Source: Planctomycetota bacterium | GTDB taxonomy: Bacteria; Planctomycetota; B15-G4 | Direction of reading: 5' to 3' | NCBI GenBank assembly: GCA_021604805.1 | Contig: BQJR01000005.1 | Span: forward strand, 124,001-188,000 | Length of the DNA: 64,000 nt | Shown here: positions 37,064-45,854 of the stretch, one piece after another | Layout: each line of letters begins with the position of its first letter | How positions within the stretch are numbered: position 1 is the first letter of the stretch | Program-made: the position numbers and the translations under genes | The notes under the pieces: generated by a model | Seen by the model: the letters and a program-made list of their open reading frames with translations, nothing else | What the model was told of the DNA's origin: nothing | The model's database searches: none

Positions 37064-37833
37064 GCGCCGCGAAGAAAGCTGCTTCCGACGCCGGGCGCAC
37101 CAAGCGCGCAGCAAAGAAGGCGTCGCGCAAGAGGGGCGCGGCGAAGGCCAGTCGCGCAAAGCCCGTCGCCAAGAAGCCCGCGCGCAAGCGTCGCCGCCTG
37201 CGCGTGGATCCCGAACGCGCAACCGCCCTGCTCGACGCGCTCGCCGCGCACGACCCGAACCCCAAGTGCGCGCTCGACCACGCCAACGCCTTCGAGCTGC
37301 TCGCGGCCACGATCCTCTCCGCGCAGTGCACCGACGTGCGCGTGAACCTCGTCACGCCGGCGCTCTTCGCGCGCTACCCCACACCCGCCGACCTCGCCGC
37401 GGCCGAGCAACCCGACGTCGAAGAACTCGTGCACTCCACCGGCTTCTATCGCAACAAGGCCAAGAACCTGATCGGCATGGCGCAGCGCCTCGTGTCGCAC
37501 TTCGACTCCGAAGTGCCGCGCGACATGGACGACCTGCTCAGCTTGCCCGGCGTGGCGCGCAAGACCGCCAACGTCGTGCGCGGCGAGTGCTTCGGTCTGG
37601 CCGACGGCGTGGTCGTCGACACACACGTGGGTCGCATCGCGCAACGCATCGGCTTCACCCGCGAGACAGCGCCCGTGCCGATCGAACGCGACCTCATGAA
37701 GGTCGTGCCGCGCGACCAGTGGATCGTGTTCAGTCATCGACTCATCCACCTCGGACGCGGCGCCTGCCCCGCGCGCAAACCGCGCTGCGACGAATGCCCC
37801 ATCGAGACACTGTGTCCCAAGCGTGGTCTTTGA
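37060..37833 (+). CDS. nth: endonuclease III with a basic N-terminal tail
   Basis: A 257-residue base-excision repair DNA glycosylase/AP lyase. The body has the HhH motif LPGVARKTANVV (catalytic Lys), VVDTHVGRIAQRIG (catalytic Asp) and the [4Fe-4S] loop CPARKPRCDECPIETLC (C-x6-C-x2-C-x5-C). About 48 residues before the body are rich in Lys, Arg and Ala, like a histone H1 tail, and probably add non-specific DNA binding. It begins at a GTG inside the pdxT stop. Confidence 0.95.
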   Translation: MSAAKKAASDAGRTKRAAKKASRKRGAAKASRAKPVAKKPARKRRRLRVDPERATALLDALAAHDPNPKCALDHANAFELLAATILSAQCTDVRVNLVTPALFARYPTPADLAAAEQPDVEELVHSTGFYRNKAKNLIGMAQRLVSHFDSEVPRDMDDLLSLPGVARKTANVVRGECFGLADGVVVDTHVGRIAQRIGFTRETAPVPIERDLMKVVPRDQWIVFSHRLIHLGRGACPARKPRCDECPIETLCPKRGL

Positions 37834-37880
37834 CGCGCACACGCCACGTGGCACCAGCTGCCGCGTTTTGCGCGTCCTGC

Positions 37881-37886
37881 TAAGCT
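37881..37886 (+). promoter_or_regulatory. candidate -10 hexamer TAAGCT, 6 nt before the LON-domain gene
   Basis: TAAGCT ends 6 nt before the GTG at 37893. No SD sequence is present, so a leaderless start is predicted. Confidence 0.35.
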
Positions 37887-37892
37887 GGCCGG

Positions 37893-38567
37893 GTGGACAA
37901 ACTGCTCGGAAAAGCCCCGCTGTTCCCGCTGCCCGAAGGCGCGCTGCTCCCCGGTGAGCTGCTCCCGCTGCACATCTTCGAGCCGCGCTACCGGCTGATG
38001 ATGGACGCCGTGCGCAAAGGCGATCGCATGCTCGCCATCGCCACGCTCGCGCCGGGCTGGGAAGCCGACTACCACGGGCGCCCCACGGTGGAACCGATCG
38101 TGGGCGTGGGCCGCGTGGTGAAGGACCGCGAGAACCCCGACGGCACCTCCGACATCGTGCTGCAGGGCCTGATGCGCGGTCGCATCACCCGCGAACTCGA
38201 CGGCAAGGCCTATCGCCAGGCGGTCGTGCAACTCTGCCAGCCTCCCGAAGAACACCCGGCCGTGGCCTTCCGCCGACGCCGCGCGCTGCTCGAAGGCCTC
38301 GCTTGCCGGCTGGGTCCGAAGGGCATGCGCTGCGACGTCACCGCAGAGATCGACACCAGCCTGCTCTCCGACCGCATCGCCAGCGCACTCGAGCTCTCGC
38401 CGCGCCAACGCGTGAGCATGCTTCAGGCGGTGGAGGCCGACGGCCGAGTGAAGCTCTTGCTGCAACTCCTCGACGACACACAACACGGGGCTCGTCTGCT
38501 CAGCATCATCCCCGCACTGAGCGACTTCAGCCTCTCCCTCTCCGAAGGACAGGACCGCGCACCATGA
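37893..38567 (+). CDS. LON substrate-binding domain protein
   Basis: A 224-residue stand-alone N-terminal domain of Lon protease. It opens APLFPLPEGALLPGELLPLHIFEPRYRLMM, the typical LON strand set (shown in part), and has GVGRVV and LQGLMRGRI blocks. The ATPase and protease domains are absent; such proteins are widespread and may act as adaptors or peptide binders. Starts at GTG 37893. Its stop overlaps the ATG of the M1 peptidase gene as ATGA, so the two are co-translated. Confidence 0.85.
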   Translation: MDKLLGKAPLFPLPEGALLPGELLPLHIFEPRYRLMMDAVRKGDRMLAIATLAPGWEADYHGRPTVEPIVGVGRVVKDRENPDGTSDIVLQGLMRGRITRELDGKAYRQAVVQLCQPPEEHPAVAFRRRRALLEGLACRLGPKGMRCDVTAEIDTSLLSDRIASALELSPRQRVSMLQAVEADGRVKLLLQLLDDTQHGARLLSIIPALSDFSLSLSEGQDRAP

Positions 38568-41500
38568 ATCACGCCTTTGCCGCGCTGGCGAGCGCATTGG
38601 GCAGCACGCTGGCGCAGTGGCGCCCGATCCTGATCCTCTGGTTGTTGAGCCTGGGTTTCGCGGCCGCGATCACGGCGCCCTGGGAAGCGGGGCTCGACCG
38701 ACAACTCACGCACCTGCCGCAGAGCGACGCGCTGCTGCAGAGCGCGCACGTGGAAGACTTCCTCGATCTGCTGCGCGTGGAGTCGAGCGCCTTGGGCGCC
38801 GCGCGTGGTGCCGCCGAACACCTCAGTTTGATCTGGGTCGTGCTCGGCGCGGTGCTCTTCGGCGGCCTCGCCGCGCGCCTCTTCGACCGCAAGGCGAACC
38901 CGAGCTGGCTGGGCGCGTCGGGGCGCTACGGCTTCCGCTCGCTGATCCTGCTGCTGATCACGATGCTCGTGCTCGCTGCGCTGGTGCCGCTCAACGACCT
39001 CACGTCCACCTGGGTCACACGCTGGCTCACGGGCGACAGTCACGACGCCGGCGCGAACATGCTCGGCTGGACGATGACCGCGCGCCTGCTCGTGATGGTC
39101 TTGCTCGCGGGGCTCGTCAGCACGGCGGGGCAACTCGCACGCGTGCGCATGGTGGCGCGCGACGAGCGTTTCGCGCCGCTGCTCTGGCTGCGTTCGCTGC
39201 TGCTGATCCTGCGCAACCCTCTGCGCGTGGGTTTGATGACGGTCGGCCTCGCGCGGCTGCTCTCGCTGTGGCCGCTCGCTTTGATCGCCTGGCTCTACGA
39301 TCCCGGCGCGCTCGCCGCTCTCGCCCAAGACAACGACGGTTGGCTCGGCGCCCTGCGCGCACCGTGGCGCGTGTTCGTCGTGCTGCAACTGTTGCAACTC
39401 GGCGTGATCAGCGCGCTCGTCTACCGGCTCGCCGTGCTCGTGAAGTTGTGGCCGTCGATCGCGCCGCCTCTGCCCGTGGTCGCAGCGCCGGTGGCGCCTG
39501 ACGCGGCGCTCGCAGGCGCGCCGTCGCCGAGCGAAGCGCCATCCGCCGAAGCGCCGCCCGCCGAGGCGCCGCACAGCGAGCCCGCCGAACAGGTCGACGA
39601 CGCCCCCGAACCCGACACCGAGAACTCGGGCCACACGAACACCGCCGTCGCCACCGCACTCGTTTGCTTCGCGCTCTGCGCCGCCCCCCTCACGGCCCAG
39701 GAAGCCGAAGACATCGCGGCGGACGCCACGCCTCCCGCCGCCACGCAAGCCGCACCCGCCGCTCAATCCGCGCCCGCCGCACAAGCCGCACAAGCCGCAC
39801 CTGTCGCACAAGCCGCGCCCGTCGCGAACACGAGCGCGGCGCTCAGCGAAACGCGCGCCGAGTACGTGATCCACGCCGAACTCGACCTCGAAGCACGCAC
39901 GCTCAGCGGGCGCGAGCAGGCCACCTTCCTGAACACCACGTCGGCGCCGGTCGCCGAGCTCTGGATGCACCTGTACGCGGCGGCCTTCGCGAACACCGAC
40001 ACGCAGTGGCAAGACAACCGTTCGAGCGCCACGCGCCGCACACCCGACGACGCGGGCACGATCGAGGTGCGCTCCGTGCGTCTCGCGGACGGCACCGACC
40101 TGCGCGCATTCAGTCGCATCGACGAGAGCTTGCTGCGCGTGAGCTTGCCCGCGCCCGTGGCACCCGGCGGCCAGGTCACGCTCGACCTCGAGTTCCTCAC
40201 GCGCTTCCCGCGCATCGTGGCGCGCATGGGCATGACCGGCGCGCACCTCGACGGCATGCAGTGGTATCCGAAGTTCGCCGTGCACGACGCCTCGGGTTGG
40301 ACCGCGCAACCCTTCTACGGCACCGGCGAGTTCTACGCCGACTTCGCGCGCTACGAGGTGAGCTTCGCGTACCCCACGAGCTTCGGCGAGCAGCCGATCG
40401 AGCTCGAAGCCACCGGCATCCCCGGCGAACGCGTGGCCGGAGAAGACGGCACGACGCGCGTCACCTACCGCCAAGACAACGTGCACGACTTCGCCTTCTG
40501 CGCCGACCCCGCCTTCGAGCGTTTCGAAGCCACGCACCAGTTCGCGGAGAGCGGGCGCGAGGTGCAAATCGTCTACCTGTGCCAGCCCTATGCGCTGCCC
40601 AAGGCGCAGCAGGTGATCGACGCGATGCACAGCTTCCTGCGCGACTCGGCCAGCTGGTGGATGGAGTATCCGTACGACCGCGTGGTCATCGACGGGCTGC
40701 CGCACTCGCGCGGCGGCGGCATGGAATACCCCATGTTGTTCACGATCAGCCAGAGGCAGCCGAACCATCTCGGCGCGCTGGTGGAGTTGTTCGAGGACCC
40801 CGTGTCGGTCACGGCGCACGAGTTCGGCCACCAATACTGGTACGGGATCATGGCCAGCAACGAGGTCGAGGAAGCTTGGCTCGACGAGGGCTTCAACACC
40901 TGGGGCACGGCGCGGCTGGAGCAGGCGCACTACGGCCCCGGCTCGACCACCGACCTCGTCACGCTGCTCGACCGCTCGCTCACGCGCGAAGTGCTCAACG
41001 GCGCGTGGCGCGGCGCGCTGCCCTTCGCGGGGCGCGCGCTCGCGGCGCAGAACCTGCTCGGTTGGTCACGCAGCCCGTTCCACGACCTCGAACCCGACGC
41101 GCCCGCCAAGCAGCGCAAGTTGCTCGGCTTCAGCATGCCCGGCATGGACAGCTGGAACCTGCTCGACATGCAGAGTGATCGCATGGCGTGGTTGCGACCG
41201 TCGTACATCGGGAGCGCGTCGACACGGCCGCTCGACACGCCTTCGCGCGACTTCACGCGCGGCTACGGTGGGATCGTCTACCGCAAGCCGGCGCTGATGC
41301 TCGAGACCTTGCGGCGGCACATCGGCGAGGCCGCCATGGAGCGCGTGATGCGTACCTACGTAGAGCGCTTCCGCTTCCAGCACCCGAGCAAGGACGACTT
41401 CCTCGGCGTGGTCAGCGAGCTCACCGGCGGCGCGCACGACAGCTGGATGCGCGCGCTCGTCGAGACCGACGACACCATCGATGTCGGCGTGGAAGACGTG

Positions 41501-42064
41501 CTCACGCGGCGTCGCCTGCACGCGGGTTACACGCTGCAACAGGCGCCCGGCGATCGTGTCGACTGGCACGAACCGGCGGCGGCCGCCGCGAGCGACCCCG
41601 CGCCGATCTGGGAGCGCGTGTGGAGCTCGGTGTTCCGCGTGCCCTTCCCGGGTAGCGACGCGCCGAGCGCAGCGTCCGTCGAGAGTGACTCCGTCACGCC
41701 CGGCGAGTCGGAGTCCGCCGGCGCCACCGGTGCCGCGGGCGCCACCGAAACCTGGCTCTGCCGCTGGGTCGTGCGACGCCACGGCGAGCTCACGATCCCG
41801 GTCGAGATCGAAGCCACCTTCGCCGACGGCCGCGTGCAGCGCGAGCTGTGGAGCGAGCCCGGCGGCTACCGCATCTTCGAGCTCGAGAGCCCCACGGCGC
41901 TGGTGTCGGTGCGCGTGGATCCCGAGCGCAAGATCGCCGTCGACCTGAACCGGCTGAACGACGGCTACCGCGTGCGCGCCGACGACACGACCTCCGAGGT
42001 GCTCGGCGAGCACAGTCGATTCTGGGCGCAGACTTGGCTCAACGGCTGGTTGCTGGCCTTCTGA
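38564..42064 (+). CDS. M1-type metallopeptidase fused to an N-terminal membrane domain
   Basis: A 1166-residue protein. Residues 1-300 contain about six membrane helices (ILILWLLSLGFAAAITAPW through VISALVYRLAVLVKLW). A Pro/Ala/Glu linker and a second hydrophobic segment resembling a signal peptide (VATALVCFALCAAPLTAQ) follow near residues 363-380. An Ala/Gln-rich linker leads to an M1 peptidase: GGGMEYPML, zinc ligands HEFGH (752-756) and Glu775 in NEVEEAWLDEGF. The catalytic domain should face the periplasm. The LON gene overlaps its start. The membrane part has no family I can name. Confidence 0.85.
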   Translation: MNHAFAALASALGSTLAQWRPILILWLLSLGFAAAITAPWEAGLDRQLTHLPQSDALLQSAHVEDFLDLLRVESSALGAARGAAEHLSLIWVVLGAVLFGGLAARLFDRKANPSWLGASGRYGFRSLILLLITMLVLAALVPLNDLTSTWVTRWLTGDSHDAGANMLGWTMTARLLVMVLLAGLVSTAGQLARVRMVARDERFAPLLWLRSLLLILRNPLRVGLMTVGLARLLSLWPLALIAWLYDPGALAALAQDNDGWLGALRAPWRVFVVLQLLQLGVISALVYRLAVLVKLWPSIAPPLPVVAAPVAPDAALAGAPSPSEAPSAEAPPAEAPHSEPAEQVDDAPEPDTENSGHTNTAVATALVCFALCAAPLTAQEAEDIAADATPPAATQAAPAAQSAPAAQAAQAAPVAQAAPVANTSAALSETRAEYVIHAELDLEARTLSGREQATFLNTTSAPVAELWMHLYAAAFANTDTQWQDNRSSATRRTPDDAGTIEVRSVRLADGTDLRAFSRIDESLLRVSLPAPVAPGGQVTLDLEFLTRFPRIVARMGMTGAHLDGMQWYPKFAVHDASGWTAQPFYGTGEFYADFARYEVSFAYPTSFGEQPIELEATGIPGERVAGEDGTTRVTYRQDNVHDFAFCADPAFERFEATHQFAESGREVQIVYLCQPYALPKAQQVIDAMHSFLRDSASWWMEYPYDRVVIDGLPHSRGGGMEYPMLFTISQRQPNHLGALVELFEDPVSVTAHEFGHQYWYGIMASNEVEEAWLDEGFNTWGTARLEQAHYGPGSTTDLVTLLDRSLTREVLNGAWRGALPFAGRALAAQNLLGWSRSPFHDLEPDAPAKQRKLLGFSMPGMDSWNLLDMQSDRMAWLRPSYIGSASTRPLDTPSRDFTRGYGGIVYRKPALMLETLRRHIGEAAMERVMRTYVERFRFQHPSKDDFLGVVSELTGGAHDSWMRALVETDDTIDVGVEDVLTRRRLHAGYTLQQAPGDRVDWHEPAAAAASDPAPIWERVWSSVFRVPFPGSDAPSAASVESDSVTPGESESAGATGAAGATETWLCRWVVRRHGELTIPVEIEATFADGRVQRELWSEPGGYRIFELESPTALVSVRVDPERKIAVDLNRLNDGYRVRADDTTSEVLGEHSRFWAQTWLNGWLLAF

Positions 42065-42188
42065 TCCGGCAGGATCGCGGGCGCTGCCTCGGTCGCGTCG
42101 CGAGAGTGAACGGGCCGGGTGGCCACGCGCCGCGCTCCAACGAGTGCGCAGCTCGGTGCGTGTTCGTGGCCCCGGAGTGAGCCCCACC

Positions 42189-43730
42189 ATGCGTCGAACC
42201 ACCTTGAGCCTGTGTCTGATCGCGACGGTCGCCTGCGGCCGCGCCACGCCGCCCCGCGACGTGAACCTGCTGCTGATCAGCATCGACACCCTGCGCGCCG
42301 ATCACCTCGGCGCCTATGGCAACGACGAGTGGGGCGTGAGTCCGTCGCCCACCATCGACGCGCTGGCCGCGCGCGGCGTGCTCGTGAACGACTGCTACGC
42401 GCCGCGCGGGCAGACGCACCCGTCGTTGGCCTCGATGCTCACCGGCAAGTACCCGATCACGCACGGCTTGCGCGAGAACGGACACTCGCTGCAAGAGGAA
42501 CACACCGGGCTCTTTGAGCACCTGGCCGCGGCCGGCTACGACACCGGCGTGTTCGCCGCGAACCTGCGCGTGAACCATCGCGTGGAGAGCTGGTCGTCGC
42601 GCGGGGCTCGCGTGAGCGGCAACGGCTACGAAGGGCGCGCCGCCATCGAGAGCCGCAAGGAGAGCGCGTTCCAGTCTGTGTGGGACAGTCGCGTGGAACG
42701 CCAGGCGCTCGACTTCTTCGACGCCGCCGAACCCGATCGTCCCTTCGCGATGTGGGTGCACTTCTACGACGTCCACAAACCGTACAACCCGCCGGAGACG
42801 CACCGTCGCCGCTTCGGTTTCGACCCCGACATCGAAGGCGCGATCAACGACCCCGGCCCCAACAGTGGGCAGGCGCTCGAGCTGCAACTGAAGGCCTTCA
42901 CGCTCGGTCACGACGATCCCACCGAGGCGCAGCTGCGTCGCGTGCGCGGCCTCTACGACGAGACGCTCGCCGCCACCGACGACCGCGTGGCGCGCCTGCT
43001 CGAACGCCTCGAAGAGCGCGGTGAGCTCGAGAACACGATCGTGGTGATCACCGCCGATCACGGCGAAGAGCTCTACGACCACAACCGCTACTTCTTCCAC
43101 GGCGCTTCCATCTACGACGGCGTGGTGAAGATCCCGTTCATCCTGGCCGGCCCCGGCCTGCCGGAAGGTCACGTGGTCGACGGGCTCTCGCAGAACGTCG
43201 ACATGGCCCCCACGCTGCTCTCGATGCTCGAGCTCCCCGCCGACGCTGCGCACGAAGGCTTCGACCTCAGTGCCACGCTGCGCGGCGAGCGCGACGACTC
43301 ACCGCGCAAGTCGGCCTACATCGAATGGCAGGGACTCATCTACGCCGTGCGACACGGCGACAAGAAGCTGATCGTGAACAGCGAGCACACCCACCCACGC
43401 AAGACGCCCTGGGTCTACAACGACGTGCCCGTGCACCTCGGCTTCGAGATCGACTGCGTGGAGGCCTACGACCTCGGCGCCGACCCACTCGAGAGCATGA
43501 ACCTGCTCGAGGGCGCCGCGCCGACCAGCCTGCACAACGCCCCCGCGCCCTGGAACAACACCTACCGCGTGCTCACCGACTGGATCGCCCACCCCGATCA
43601 CCGCCAGCCCTTCGGCGACCGTGGCAACCTCAGCGCCACCGAGCTCGAAGAGATGCAGAACCACCTCGAGCAGCTCGGCTACCTCGGCAGCGGCGGCGCC
43701 AACCAGGAACCCTGCGAAGAGGACGGCTGA
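42189..43730 (+). CDS. sulfatase-fold hydrolase lacking the formylglycine cysteine, lipoprotein
   Basis: A 513-residue alkaline-phosphatase-superfamily protein with a lipobox-like LIATVACG. Metal-site blocks LLLISIDTLRADHLGAYG and VVITADHGEELYDH are intact. The nucleophile region reads PRGQTHPSLASMLTG: sulfatases have C/S-x-P-x-R, but here Thr takes the Cys place and Leu the Arg place. The protein cannot be matured to formylglycine and is more likely a phosphodiester or phosphate-group hydrolase/transferase than a sulfatase. The ATG at 42189 is chosen because the signal peptide follows at once. Confidence 0.82.
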   Translation: MRRTTLSLCLIATVACGRATPPRDVNLLLISIDTLRADHLGAYGNDEWGVSPSPTIDALAARGVLVNDCYAPRGQTHPSLASMLTGKYPITHGLRENGHSLQEEHTGLFEHLAAAGYDTGVFAANLRVNHRVESWSSRGARVSGNGYEGRAAIESRKESAFQSVWDSRVERQALDFFDAAEPDRPFAMWVHFYDVHKPYNPPETHRRRFGFDPDIEGAINDPGPNSGQALELQLKAFTLGHDDPTEAQLRRVRGLYDETLAATDDRVARLLERLEERGELENTIVVITADHGEELYDHNRYFFHGASIYDGVVKIPFILAGPGLPEGHVVDGLSQNVDMAPTLLSMLELPADAAHEGFDLSATLRGERDDSPRKSAYIEWQGLIYAVRHGDKKLIVNSEHTHPRKTPWVYNDVPVHLGFEIDCVEAYDLGADPLESMNLLEGAAPTSLHNAPAPWNNTYRVLTDWIAHPDHRQPFGDRGNLSATELEEMQNHLEQLGYLGSGGANQEPCEEDG

Positions 43731-43806
43731 ACGCAGCGCGCGCGACCGTGCGCCGAGCCGCAGCGCCCTGGCCTCGCGCTCGTTGAGCGAGCCCTCCCGA
43801 ACGCGA

Positions 43807-43841
43807 AGCGGGCGCCGCGACCGATGGCCGCGACGCCCGCT
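43807..43841. terminator. bidirectional terminator hairpin
   Basis: AGCGGGCG...CGCG pairs with CGCG...CGCCCGCT across 43807-43841 with a GAT loop and isolated mismatches. It lies between the convergent sulfatase-fold and peroxidase genes. Confidence 0.7.
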
Positions 43842-43899
43842 CAGTTCACGCTTCCCAGCGTGACGTCTCCCCGGCGCGAGCCGAGGTGACCGCTGAAGA

Positions 43900-45582
43900 T
43901 CAGAGGATGGTGACCTCGAGACCTTCGGTGCCGTACACGCCGCCGGTGGCGACCGCGGCCACGTCGTACACGAACCACTGCGCGTAGAAGTTCAGACCGG
44001 CGAGCACGGGGTTGTTGTTGATCGGCAGCGCGAAGGTGCCCATGCCGTTGGCATCGGTCATCGTCGCCTGGCGCAACACCAAGGTGCCGAGGTCCAAGTT
44101 CACCGGAACCGGGTTACGCGGATCGGGCAGCGGCGTGCCGGACGGATCCGGCAAGAAGCTCAGCGCCATGATCGCCGGAGCGTTCGGCGACGGGCTGTTG
44201 AGGCCGATCAGGTAATCCGAGTTGCCGAGGTTCGCGACCTGGTTGCCCAGGATCGTGGCGAACTCGCCCGGGCCGGCCTCGCTGGCCACACCGTAAGAGG
44301 TGTTGAGCGATGGCAGTTCCGAACGCAGCGTGGGGCGCGTGAACGGGTGCAGGCGGTTCTCGACACGCGGGTCCGTGGCGCCGTCTTCGATGAACTCGAC
44401 CAGACCGTCGATCTCAGCCTCGGTGAGGTTGAGCACGATGATGTTCTCGTCGAGGTTGCCATCGTTGAAGTCACCACCGCGGTCGTAGAACTCGACCAGT
44501 TCGCGAACAGTGGCGGCGGAACCGTTGTGGAACAGCGCGCCGCGCAGCTTGGCGTTGCGGATGTTCGGCGTCTTGAACTTGGCGATGTCAGCCGGGTCAC
44601 CCGTGACTTCCATGCGACCGATGTCGTCCGCATCCGGGCGCACACCGATGTTGTGGTAGTCGAAGTCCATCGCGAAGGGCAGCGTGTGGCACGTGGCGCA
44701 GTTGGCGGCCCCTTGGAAGAGGTCGAAGCCGAGCTGCATACCGGGCGTCGGGAAGGTGTCGATCTCACCCTTGAGGAAGGAGTCGAGCACGGTCTCGTCG
44801 GAGATCAGCGTGCGCTCGTAGTTCGCGATGGCGAACATGATGCGCTTGGAGGTGATCTCAGGCGTGCCGTAGACCTCTTCGAACATCGCCGGGTACGACG
44901 GGAAGTTGGCGAGGAAGTCGGCCATCTCGGGCGGCAGGTCGGTGCCGAGGGCGAGCGGCTTGGCGGTCACGAGCTTGTCCGCGATGCGGTCCCAGCTCTG
45001 GTTCACGCCACCCATCTCAACATCGGAGAGCGGCGGGCCAGCGGCCTGGCTCTCGAGCGCGCCGAGGTAAGGGATCTCCACCAAGCCGGTCTGCGGATCG
45101 GTGTACGCCTCAGGCGCGCGGCCGTCCCAGAAGAGCTCGTTGAAGTAGACGGCGTTGATCATCGTGGGCGTCTTGCGCGGAGTGACCTGCGCGCCGTTGC
45201 CGAACACACCGTTGTGCACGTACACGCCAGCGGCCGCATCAACGCGCACGATGCCGCGCGAACCGATCGCATCGTCTTCGGTGCCGAGGATGCCGTCGGG
45301 GCCGGGCGCGCTGGAACCGGGGTCCACCACGCGCGGATCGGAACCACCCGCTTCATGGATGTGGCAGGTGCCACAAGCCACAGTGTTGTCGACGCTCACC
45401 TGCTCTTCCCAGAACAGGAACTTACCGAGGATGTCCTGGTTCGGAATCGGCGGGTTTTCGTCGGGGAAGGTGGGCGGATTCGGCATCGGCGCGTCACCCT
45501 GGGCCAAGGTGGCCGGAGTGAGCGAAGCCATGACGATCGCCGCAGCCAGCGACGACATCGCGGAGAGCTTGAGAAGTGCCAT
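43900..45582 (-). CDS. MauG/CcpA-type diheme cytochrome c peroxidase
   Basis: A 560-residue exported protein with a signal peptide (LAAAIVMASLTPATLAQ) and two c-type heme sites, CGTCH (residues 70-74) and CATCH (in the middle of the chain). The blocks LGKFLFWEEQVSVDNTVACG, TPTMINAVYFNELFWDGR and LRGALFHNGSAATVRELVEFYDRGG (each shown in part) match the family that reduces peroxide or oxidises protein residues. About 130 residues follow the second heme domain and end in an AGLNFYAQWFVYD-type segment found in secreted planctomycete proteins. It is convergent with the sulfatase-fold gene and divergent from a methyltransferase gene. Confidence 0.9.
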   Translation of the reverse strand: MALLKLSAMSSLAAAIVMASLTPATLAQGDAPMPNPPTFPDENPPIPNQDILGKFLFWEEQVSVDNTVACGTCHIHEAGGSDPRVVDPGSSAPGPDGILGTEDDAIGSRGIVRVDAAAGVYVHNGVFGNGAQVTPRKTPTMINAVYFNELFWDGRAPEAYTDPQTGLVEIPYLGALESQAAGPPLSDVEMGGVNQSWDRIADKLVTAKPLALGTDLPPEMADFLANFPSYPAMFEEVYGTPEITSKRIMFAIANYERTLISDETVLDSFLKGEIDTFPTPGMQLGFDLFQGAANCATCHTLPFAMDFDYHNIGVRPDADDIGRMEVTGDPADIAKFKTPNIRNAKLRGALFHNGSAATVRELVEFYDRGGDFNDGNLDENIIVLNLTEAEIDGLVEFIEDGATDPRVENRLHPFTRPTLRSELPSLNTSYGVASEAGPGEFATILGNQVANLGNSDYLIGLNSPSPNAPAIMALSFLPDPSGTPLPDPRNPVPVNLDLGTLVLRQATMTDANGMGTFALPINNNPVLAGLNFYAQWFVYDVAAVATGGVYGTEGLEVTIL

Positions 45583-45689
45583 GCAGACCTCGGTCAGTGC
45601 GGGAGCGGAGTGTGGTTTGGATCGGGCGGACGCCAGCGGAGAGTGAGCCAAGCGCCCAATGAAGTCACGGAAGTCTACCCCGCGTTTCC

Positions 45690-45775
45690 GAGGAGTGTCA
45701 ATGCATGTTGATATCTTGCAAATGCCTACAAACACACGGCTTATAAAATGACATCTGATTTCCCCGTGAATATCC
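45690..45775. promoter_or_regulatory. AT-rich regulatory region upstream of the peroxidase
   Basis: An unusually AT-rich stretch in the 272-bp divergent spacer between the peroxidase and methyltransferase genes. It holds TTGATATCTTGCAA, TTATAAAATG and several TGCAT/ATGC repeats, with a weak GCAT...ATGC dyad of 23 bp. It is likely to contain the promoter(s) and a regulator site. I cannot assign a -10/-35 pair with confidence. Confidence 0.4.
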
Positions 45776-45854
45776 CCGACAGCATGGGGCAGCTGACCGA
45801 GCCCATGAATCGCCCTCGAGACGCCGGTTCTTCGGCCCCGATCAGGGTCCGTCG

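Noticed and set aside
38423..40930. 835-codon open frame on the minus strand
   Set aside because: Antisense to the M1 peptidase and LON-domain genes; low-complexity Arg/Gln/His-rich translation.
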